From NCBI GenBank assembly GCA_020442095.1, contig JAGRKY010000137.1, positions 1 through 5,749 of the forward strand: a stretch of DNA of 5,749 nt. The letters run 5' to 3'. Position numbers and translations under genes: made by a program. The notes below the pieces were generated by a model, which searched no databases, was not told where the DNA came from, and saw only the letters and a program-made list of their open reading frames with translations. Source of the stretch: Bauldia sp. Its GTDB lineage: Bacteria; Pseudomonadota; Alphaproteobacteria; Rhizobiales; Kaistiaceae. Numbering within the stretch: position 1 is the stretch's first letter; every line of letters starts with the position of its first letter. Shown piece after piece: positions 1 through 4,439 of the stretch.

Positions 1-993
1 GTCATCGTCAGCCGGGTGGTCACCGACGTGCTCGACGACGAGGACGGCCGCCTGGCGCTTGCCTCCAGCCAGCGGTCGCTGGCGAGCTTCTCGCGCCAGC
101 AGGAGCTCGAGGCCGACGCCATGGGGGTGAAGACCATCGGCCGCGCCGGCTACGACCCCTTCGCGGCGGCGCGCTTCCTCGCCACGATGGCGGCCTACGC
201 CAACTACCGCTCGGCCTCCGGCCCGACCCTCGAAAAGGCGCCGGACTTCCTCGCCTCGCACCCCTCGACGCCACAGCGCGTCGAATTCGCAACCAAGGCG
301 GCGCGCGAGTTCGGCGCGCCCGGCGTCGGCGATCGCGATCGCGACCGCTATCTCGCCGGGATCGACGGGGTGGTCTATGGCGACGACCCGAGCCAGGGCT
401 ATGTCCGCGACCGCACCTTCATCCACCCGACGCTCGGCGTCGGCTTCTCGGTCCCCGACGGCTTCGTCATCGACAATACCAGCGACGCGGTGCTCGCGAC
501 CGGGACCGACGGAACGGCGCTTCGCTTCGATGCCGTGGCACTGGTCAAGGGCGCGGACCTTGGCCAGTACCTCGCTTCCGGCTGGGTGAACGGGCTCGAC
601 GAAGCCTCGATCAAGCGCTTCACCGTCAACGGCATGCCGGCCGCCTCGGCCAATGCCAGCGCCAAGGGATGGGAGTTCCGGATCGCCATCGTCCAGGCGC
701 CGAGCGGCGCGACCTACCGCTTCATCTTCGCCAACGAGGAGGCGACGAAGGGCCTGGAACAGGCCGCGTCGGTGACCGTGTCGAGCTTCCGCAAGCTCGA
801 CCAGCAGGCACTGGCCAGGCTCCGGCCGCTCAGCATCAAGATCATCAAGGCGGGGCCGGGCGATACCCAGGCGACGCTGGCGGCGCGGATGCGTGGCGTC
901 AACCGGCCGCAGGAACTGTTCCGGGTTCTCAACGATCTCGATCCGGGCCAGCCTGTGCCGGCCGGCCTCAGGGTGAAGATCGTCACCGACTGA
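1..993 (+). CDS. M48-family zinc metalloprotease, C-terminal part (5' end outside window)
   Basis: The frame is open to the left edge, so the N-terminus, including the HEXXH zinc motif, lies outside; 330 residues remain. Near the start, SRQQELEADAMG (about residues 31-42 of the fragment) is the M48 ExxxD motif: E35 would be the third zinc ligand and D39 the conserved aspartate. SHPSTPQR (about 86-93) is the conserved HP..R motif whose His serves as an extra ligand or switch in BepA-like M48 enzymes. A middle region follows (FIHPTLGVGFSVPDGF, about 140-155), of the kind seen in rhizobial M48 proteins. The end (about 278-328, PGDT...VLNDL...G..VKIV) looks LysM-like. Family knowledge suggests a periplasmic or lipoprotein protease acting in outer-membrane protein quality control; its signal peptide cannot be seen here. 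It converges on rpoH with 45 bases between. The M48 call is confident; the cell-wall-binding end and substrate are inference. Confidence 0.88.
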   Translation, partial: VIVSRVVTDVLDDEDGRLALASSQRSLASFSRQQELEADAMGVKTIGRAGYDPFAAARFLATMAAYANYRSASGPTLEKAPDFLASHPSTPQRVEFATKAAREFGAPGVGDRDRDRYLAGIDGVVYGDDPSQGYVRDRTFIHPTLGVGFSVPDGFVIDNTSDAVLATGTDGTALRFDAVALVKGADLGQYLASGWVNGLDEASIKRFTVNGMPAASANASAKGWEFRIAIVQAPSGATYRFIFANEEATKGLEQAASVTVSSFRKLDQQALARLRPLSIKIIKAGPGDTQATLAARMRGVNRPQELFRVLNDLDPGQPVPAGLRVKIVTD

Positions 994-994
994 G

Positions 995-1018
995 CCGGGG
1001 AATCCTCCGGCGCCCCGG
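995..1018. terminator. Possible weak bidirectional terminator hairpin between convergent genes
   Basis: CCGGGG (995-1000) and CCCCGG (1013-1018) form a perfect 6-bp inverted repeat with a 12-nt loop, starting two bases after the protease stop codon and 20 bases beyond the rpoH stop. It could serve both genes, but there is no T-run on either side, so intrinsic termination would be weak. It is the only hairpin of note in this 45-base gap. Confidence 0.3.
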
Positions 1019-1038
1019 GGCCGTGTCCGGCGGTCGTC

Positions 1039-1902
1039 TCAGACGAAGGTGGCGCGGTCGGGGTTTTCCCGCAGCAGGGCCGAGCGGAGCTTCTCGAGCG
1101 CGCGGTTCTCGATCTGGCGGACGCGCTCCTTGGAGATGCCGAGGCTTTCGCCGAGCGATTCCAGCGTCGCGCCGTCGTCCTGCAGGCGCCTCTCGCGGAC
1201 GATCCGCAATTCGCGCTCGTTGAGCACGGTCAGGGCGGAGCGCAGCCACTCCATCCGCCGCTCGGTGTCGATCGTCTCGCTCACCGTCTCGTCGGGCAGG
1301 GGGACGTTGTCGACGAGGAAATCCTGGCGGTCCGAGGTTCCGCCGTCGCCTTCGCCAAGCGGCGCATTGAGCGAGGTATCCGGCCCCGAAAGCCGGGAAT
1401 CCATCACCTCGACGTCGCGCTTCGACACGCCGACGGCGCTGGCGATCTCGGCGAAGACGAGCTCGCGGGGGCGGGGATCGGCGGATTGGGAGAGGCGGGC
1501 GCGGAGGCGGCGGAGGTTGAAGAAGAGCGCCTTCTGCGACGACGAGGTGCCGCCGCGGACGATCGACCAGTTGCGGAGGATATAGTCCTGGATCGAGGCG
1601 CGGATCCACCATGTGGCATAGGTCGAGAAGCGGACCTCGCGCTCGGGTTCGAAGCGCGCGGCCGCCTCGAGCAGGCCGACGTGGCCCTCCTGGATCATGT
1701 CGCTCATCGGCAGGCCGAAATTGCGGAAACGCGCGGCAATGGCGATGACGAGGCGCATATGGGCCTGGGTCAGGCGGTGGAGAGCGGCCTGATCCTTGCC
1801 GTCACGCCACTGGACCGCGAGCTCGTGCTCTTCCTCGCGCTCCAGATACGGCGCTTGCATCGCCGCCCTGACGAAATTCTGCGCGCCAGCTGCCCTGCCC
1901 AT
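1039..1902 (-). CDS. rpoH: RNA polymerase heat-shock sigma factor RpoH (sigma-32 family; rhizobial RpoH2-like)
   Basis: This is a sigma factor that directs RNA polymerase to heat-shock and stress promoters. With the ATG at 1902 it has 287 residues, normal for RpoH. Region 2 is clear: DMIQEGHVGLLEAAARF (about 68-84) and FSTYATWWIRASIQDYILRN (about 92-111), the latter for -10 recognition. QKALFFNLR (about 123-131) is the RpoH box, which separates RpoH from RpoD/RpoS. Region 4.2 has the -35-binding helix-turn-helix at about 246-273 (SLGISKERVRQIENRALEKLR). An in-frame GTG at 1923 would add seven residues, but GGAAGAG sits 7 nt before the ATG, so I prefer the ATG. A terminator after carD separates it from that gene, implying its own promoter in 1903-2010, which I could not identify. 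Rhizobiales often carry two or more rpoH genes; I think this is the RpoH2 type from its neighbours, which is inference. Confidence 0.95.
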   Translation of the reverse strand: MGRAAGAQNFVRAAMQAPYLEREEEHELAVQWRDGKDQAALHRLTQAHMRLVIAIAARFRNFGLPMSDMIQEGHVGLLEAAARFEPEREVRFSTYATWWIRASIQDYILRNWSIVRGGTSSSQKALFFNLRRLRARLSQSADPRPRELVFAEIASAVGVSKRDVEVMDSRLSGPDTSLNAPLGEGDGGTSDRQDFLVDNVPLPDETVSETIDTERRMEWLRSALTVLNERELRIVRERRLQDDGATLESLGESLGISKERVRQIENRALEKLRSALLRENPDRATFV

Positions 1903-1909
1903 CGAAAGT

Positions 1910-1916
1910 CTCTTCC
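1910..1916 (-). promoter_or_regulatory. Ribosome binding site deciding the rpoH start
   Basis: GGAAGAG on the minus strand lies 7 nt upstream of the ATG at 1902. It falls inside the coding stretch that would follow the alternative GTG at 1923, so it favours the shorter, 287-residue protein. Confidence 0.65.
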
Positions 1917-2021
1917 GGGTCACCTGCCATTGAGTCGGACCAAGCTTACCGGCTTACGGGCGGCAGGCTTCACACAATGCCGTGAGCTTTCCAATATCCT
2001 GTAATCACGGGAGAAATAGAA

Positions 2022-2053
2022 TTCGGGCGCCGACCGGCCGGCCGACGCCCGAA
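2022..2053 (-). terminator. Intrinsic terminator of carD
   Basis: Read on the minus strand, 2053-2041 and 2034-2022 pair over 13 positions, two of them G-U wobbles, around a 6-nt loop. The two wobble positions would be C-A mismatches on the plus strand, so the hairpin is built for the minus-strand transcript. The tail (2021-2011, TTCTATTTCT) is T-rich. It starts 25 bases after the carD stop codon and ends more than 100 bases before the rpoH start, so the two genes should be mostly separate units. Confidence 0.8.
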
Positions 2054-2078
2054 CAAAAAGCGATCAGAAAGAGGCGGA

Positions 2079-3254
2079 TCAGGCAGCCTTGTCCTGGGCT
2101 TCCTCGGCTTCGCCTTCCGGCTTGGCGCCGCGGCGCGGGCTCTTGGCCAGGTTCTGCTCGATCTGGCGGATCGCCTCGGTCTCCGAGATGCGGCTGACCG
2201 AGGAAATCTCGCGCGCCATGCGGTCGAGCGCGGCCTCGTAGAGCTGACGCTCGCTGTAGGACTGCTCCGGCTGGGTGTCCGAGCGGTAGAGGTCGCGGAC
2301 CACCTCGGCGATCGCGATCAGGTCGCCGGAATTGATCTTGGCCTCGTATTCCTGGGCACGGCGGCTCCACATGGTGCGCTTGATGCGGGCGCGGCCACGG
2401 ACGGTCTCGAGCGACTTCTTGACGGTGGCGGCGTCGGCGAGCTTGCGCATGCCGACCGCGGTCGCCTTCGGCACCGGGACGCGCAGGGTCATCTTGTCCT
2501 TGATGAAGCTGATGACGAAGAGGTCGAGCTTGATCCCGGCGACTTCCTGGGTGTCGATACCCATGATACGGCCAACGCCATGTGCCGGATAAACGATGTG
2601 CTCTCCGGTCTTGAACTCGGAACGCGTGGTTGGCTTCTTCACAGGCATGCTAGTTTCAACTCCATTCTGCGCGGGGAGGCGCGCCTTTGCGGGAACTGCT
2701 TTGCTGCCGTCCACCGCCGCCGCCGGCGCCGGTTTCGCAACAGCGGCTGCAACGACCGGCTTCGCCGGCGGAGCCTTGACCTTCTTCGGTGCCGCGGCCT
2801 TGGCCGGGGCCGCCTTGGCGGCGGGCTTCGCCGCCGGTGATTTCGCTGCCGCGGCCGCCGGCCTGGCGGCCTTCGCCGCGGGCTTGCCGGCAGCGGCGGC
2901 CTTCGGCGCGGCCGCCTTGGCAGCCGGCTTCGGCGCCTTGGCCCTAGCGGAAGATGCGGCCTTGGGAGCCGCCTTTGCCGGGGCCTTGCCCGTCGCGCTC
3001 TTGCGAGCAGCGGTCTTCGGCGCAGCGACCTGCTTCGCCGCCGGCTTCTTCGCGGCGGACTTCTTTGCGGCCGGCTTTGCCGCCGTCGCCTTCGCCGCGG
3101 CCTTCTTGGCAGCGGGCTTTGCCGCAGCCTTGGCGGCGGGCTTGGGCGCCGTCGCCTTTCGCGCCGCGGTGGCCGAACGCGACGGCTTCCGCGCCGTTGC
3201 CGCGGACTGAGCAGAAGTACTGACTTTCTTCGCCTTGGACTTCGTCGTCGACAT
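2079..3254 (-). CDS. carD: CarD-family RNA polymerase-binding regulator with long H1-like N-terminal tail
   Basis: CarD binds the RNAP beta subunit and the upstream edge of the transcription bubble, altering open-complex stability at many promoters. From the ATG at 3254 the protein has 391 residues. Residues 203-391 are an ordinary CarD: the RNAP-interaction domain at about 213-272 (EFKTGEHIVYPAHGVG, then FVISFIKDKMTLRVP) and a helical DNA-binding domain (RTMWSRRAQEYEAKI, W296 matching the tryptophan that wedges into the minor groove; then IAEVVRDLY), with a short acidic end. Residues 1-202 are disordered-looking: by hand count about 85 Ala, 40 Lys, 7 Arg and only 2 acidic residues, with repeated PAAK/KAAAK units, like histone H1 tails. 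GGAGG lies 10 nt before the ATG; a GTG at 3278 is possible but has less support. An internal ATG at 2648 would give a usual-length 189-residue CarD. It has its own promoter and terminator. The CarD call is certain; the tail's job is unknown. Confidence 0.93.
   Translation of the reverse strand: MSTTKSKAKKVSTSAQSAATARKPSRSATAARKATAPKPAAKAAAKPAAKKAAAKATAAKPAAKKSAAKKPAAKQVAAPKTAARKSATGKAPAKAAPKAASSARAKAPKPAAKAAAPKAAAAGKPAAKAARPAAAAAKSPAAKPAAKAAPAKAAAPKKVKAPPAKPVVAAAVAKPAPAAAVDGSKAVPAKARLPAQNGVETSMPVKKPTTRSEFKTGEHIVYPAHGVGRIMGIDTQEVAGIKLDLFVISFIKDKMTLRVPVPKATAVGMRKLADAATVKKSLETVRGRARIKRTMWSRRAQEYEAKINSGDLIAIAEVVRDLYRSDTQPEQSYSERQLYEAALDRMAREISSVSRISETEAIRQIEQNLAKSPRRGAKPEGEAEEAQDKAA
2646..2663 (-). 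promoter_or_regulatory. Candidate internal translation start for a short CarD
   Basis: An in-frame ATG (2648-2646) begins MPVKKPTTRSEFK, exactly where CarD proteins normally begin. GGAG (2663-2660) lies 11 nt upstream, slightly far for a ribosome site. The codons between are AT-richer than the tail around them (GTT GAA ACT AGC), as a former untranslated leader would be. Initiation here would give a 189-residue protein without the basic tail. Confidence 0.4.
2649..3254 (-). repeat. Low-complexity Ala/Lys/Pro coding repeat (carD tail)
   Basis: About 600 bases are built from imperfect repeats of codons for AAK, PAAK and KAAAK, mainly GCC/GCG, AAG and CCG. The units are degenerate rather than exact tandem copies. 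The antisense frames are also open and Ala/Gly/Phe-rich purely because of this composition. Such DNA is prone to length change between strains. Confidence 0.8.
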
Positions 3255-3264
3255 GCTACTCACG

Positions 3265-3269
3265 CCTCC
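3265..3269 (-). promoter_or_regulatory. Ribosome binding site of carD
   Basis: GGAGG on the minus strand ends 10 nt before the ATG at 3254. It is the best Shine-Dalgarno match in the region and favours that ATG over the GTG at 3278, which lies upstream of it. Confidence 0.65.
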
Positions 3270-3278
3270 ACTCAGCAC

Positions 3279-3420
3279 CAGCGCGGACTATCCTGCACCG
3301 CCTTAGCGGCGACACGATCCCTTCCGGCGAAAGACGCCGGTCAAACAGCCGACCGCTGGGGATTGGTCAACGCAAACAAGGCGCGCGTTCTGCGCGCAAA
3401 GCGCCTGATTACTCCAACTA
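3279..3420 (-). other. Structured leader of the carD transcript
   Basis: With transcription starting near 3421, carD would have an untranslated leader of about 165 nt. It contains two perfect 6-bp hairpins: GCGCGC arms at 3397-3392 and 3386-3381 with a 5-nt loop, and CCGGCG/CGCCGG arms at 3340-3335 and 3329-3324 with loop TCTTT. The first can be replaced by an alternative pairing of 3405-3401 with 3384-3380. No known riboswitch is recognised and neither hairpin has a T-run, so they are not obvious attenuators. Confidence 0.4.
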
Positions 3421-3427
3421 TCCGCGC

Positions 3428-3455
3428 AATATAGCACAAAATCCGGGAATTTCAA
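3428..3455 (-). promoter_or_regulatory. Sigma-70-type promoter of carD
   Basis: On the minus strand, TTGAAA (3455-3450) and TATATT (3433-3428) are separated by 16 bp. Each box differs from the E. coli consensus by one base. Transcription would start near 3421. The stretch after the -10 box is GC-rich (GCGCGG). The surrounding 80 bases are clearly AT-richer than the genes. The -10 box keeps a T at its last position (-7), which matters for CarD action in alphaproteobacteria. Confidence 0.7.
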
Positions 3456-3481
3456 TGATTTACCGCGCCCACGGTAAATCA
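3456..3481. promoter_or_regulatory. Perfect palindrome abutting the carD -35 box (candidate operator)
   Basis: TGATTTACCG (3456-3465) and CGGTAAATCA (3472-3481) are perfect 10-bp inverted arms around a 6-bp spacer. The palindrome ends at the base next to the -35 box and is centred about 47 bp upstream of the predicted start, a usual place for a dimeric regulator. It could instead be a hairpin ending fdxA transcripts, since it lies 78 bases past the fdxA stop, but the following bases (TTGAAATTCC) are not a good T-run. No known alphaproteobacterial operator (LexA, CtrA, Fur/Irr) is matched convincingly. Confidence 0.5.
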
Positions 3482-3523
3482 ATCCGGGCAAATCGACATT
3501 TTCGATTCAAATGTATGCTGCAA

Positions 3524-3567
3524 CGCGCAACAAAGGCGATGGCAGCCGGGCGTTCCGCTCAGTCGCC
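3524..3567 (-). repeat. Stop-codon-spanning repeat, copy A (end of fdxA)
   Basis: This 44-bp stretch covers the last codons of fdxA and about 35 bases beyond. It matches copy B at the end of the S4 gene: 15 identical bases across the stop codon (3553-3567), then GCAGCC and CGCGCAA..AAA.GGCGATG blocks in the same order. On the minus strand GGCGA and TCGCC arms can pair around an inner AGCGG/CC(G)GCT stem and are followed by TTTGTT, so it may act as a weak terminator. Confidence 0.6.
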
Positions 3568-3897
3568 TTCGCCGGGCTCTGCAGAGAAATATTTCTCGAA
3601 TTTGCCCTCGACGCCCTCGAATTCCTTGGCGTCGGCCGGCGGCTCGCGCCGGGCGGTGATATTCGGCCATTTCGAAGCGTATTCGGCGTTGATCGCCAGC
3701 CATTTTTCGACCCCGGGCTCGGTGTCGGGCTTGATCGCGTCAACCGGGCATTCCGGCTCGCATACGCCGCAATCGATGCATTCGTCGGGATGGATGACCA
3801 GCATGTTCTCGCCCTCGTAGAAACAGTCTACGGGGCAGACTTCGACGCAATCGGTGAATTTGCAGCGGACGCAATTGTCGTTGACGATGTAGGTCAC
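3559..3897 (-). CDS. fdxA: Seven-iron ferredoxin FdxA ([3Fe-4S][4Fe-4S])
   Basis: This is a small cytoplasmic electron carrier of 112 residues, close to the 106-residue Azotobacter ferredoxin I. All cluster cysteines are present: C9, C17 and C50 for the [3Fe-4S] cluster (the CxxxxxxxC spacing marks the 7Fe type), and C21, C40, C43 and C46 for the [4Fe-4S] cluster. C12 and C25 match the two non-ligand cysteines of ferredoxin I (11 and 24 there, without Met). The C-terminal extension (about 60-112, [16 protein letters not shown]) is typical. The start is GTG: GAGGAA lies 5 nt before it, and MTYIVNDNC is the conserved family N-terminus. It lies 129 bases after the S4 gene; no good promoter is visible in that gap, so it may be read through from the S4 gene. 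Its electron partner is not shown by the context. A link to iron-sulfur or oxidative-stress metabolism would be inference. Confidence 0.96.
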   Translation of the reverse strand: MTYIVNDNCVRCKFTDCVEVCPVDCFYEGENMLVIHPDECIDCGVCEPECPVDAIKPDTEPGVEKWLAINAEYASKWPNITARREPPADAKEFEGVEGKFEKYFSAEPGEGD

Positions 3898-3972
3898 CGG
3901 GGTTCCTCGATTGGCAGGACTTCAGGCGAACAGCCAGAATTTTCGTGGATTGGGTATCCCGTTTGGCAGGGT

Positions 3973-4035
3973 CGCGCAAGAAACGGCGATGCGGCCTCGC
4001 GGCGCGGCGCAGCCGCTGCATTCCGCTCAGTCGCC
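3973..4035 (-). repeat. Stop-codon-spanning repeat, copy B (end of the S4 gene)
   Basis: This is the partner of copy A, in the same orientation and the same phase to the stop codon (Gly-Asp-stop in both genes). 4021-4035 is identical to 3553-3567. Over 4009-4035, 24 of 27 aligned positions agree with one gap. 3973-3991 agrees with 3524-3541 except for one substitution and one extra base. Between these blocks copy B has 17 extra GC-rich bases (3992-4008). GGCGA/TCGCC arms and a GTTTCTT tail are also present, so a weak terminator role is possible. Confidence 0.6.
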
Positions 4036-4428
4036 GGTCGGGGAAAAATCATCGTCAATCGGTCCCGTCGAAAGCAGGGTGTCGAGCTTGCGGCGATCGC
4101 GCTTGGTCGGCCGCGGGCCGGTCCGCTGCCCCTCCGACGTGTCGCGGGGCGGCTCGGGGGGCGTGAGGTCCTCGTAGAGCAGGCGCGCCTCGCTCGCCGG
4201 GCCGCGGCGCTCGCCAAGGGCGACGACGCGCAGGACGCGGACGCCCGATCCGAGGCCGACCGTCAGGACGTCGCCGATGCGGACCGCGCGGCTGGCGCTG
4301 GTATTCTTCTCGCGATTGACCCTGACGCTGCCGGAGATGGCGAGCTTCTGCGCCGCCGTCCGGGTCTTGGCGAGGCGGACATACCAGAGCCACTTGTCGA
4401 TGCGCCGCCCGGTTTCGGCGACCACCAC
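4027..4428 (-). CDS. S4-domain RNA-binding protein, HslR/Hsp15-like
   Basis: The protein has 133 residues, the length of E. coli Hsp15 (HslR). The S4 domain fills about residues 9-57: RIDKWLWYVRLAKTRTAAQ is its classic opening, followed by SGSVRVN and the RIGDVLTV strand. A short linker (VVALGERRGPASEA, about 68-81) and a basic tail (RPTKRDRRKLD, about 105-115) follow, as in rhizobial relatives. Hsp15 binds stalled 50S subunits carrying nascent chains after heat stress; a similar ribosome or RNA role is likely but inferred. The start is GTG at 4428 or the next codon, GTG at 4425; GGAG lies 5 or 8 nt before them and cannot decide. It begins 11 bases after the helicase stop, so the two are almost surely cotranscribed. 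Its stop codon lies in a repeat shared with fdxA. I omit a symbol because orthology to hslR is not proven. Confidence 0.92.
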   Translation of the reverse strand: MVVAETGRRIDKWLWYVRLAKTRTAAQKLAISGSVRVNREKNTSASRAVRIGDVLTVGLGSGVRVLRVVALGERRGPASEARLLYEDLTPPEPPRDTSEGQRTGPRPTKRDRRKLDTLLSTGPIDDDFSPTGD

Positions 4429-4439
4429 CGGCGCTCCGC

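Noticed and set aside
329..348. GCGATCGCGATCGCGACCGC repeat in the protease gene
   Set aside because: It simply encodes alternating Asp-Arg codons in frame; too short and coding to be a separate element.
1486..2004. Plus-strand frame of 172 residues antisense to rpoH
   Set aside because: It overlaps the conserved rpoH coding region in antisense and has no protein-family features.
1903..2010. EcfG/RpoE2-type or sigma-32 promoter for rpoH
   Set aside because: I looked for GGAAC-N16/17-CGTT and CTTGAA-type boxes on the minus strand; only a GGAAA without a matching -10 was found, so no promoter is claimed.
2596..3210. Open plus-strand frame of 204 residues, Ala/Gly/Phe-rich, looking like a membrane protein
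   Set aside because: It is the antisense shadow of the carD Ala/Lys tail; its composition follows from reversed AAG and GCC codons and it has no family match I recognise.
3898..4026. Promoter for fdxA in the S4-fdxA gap
   Set aside because: The best candidate (TTGCGC about 16 bp before ATACCC) matches consensus too poorly to call.
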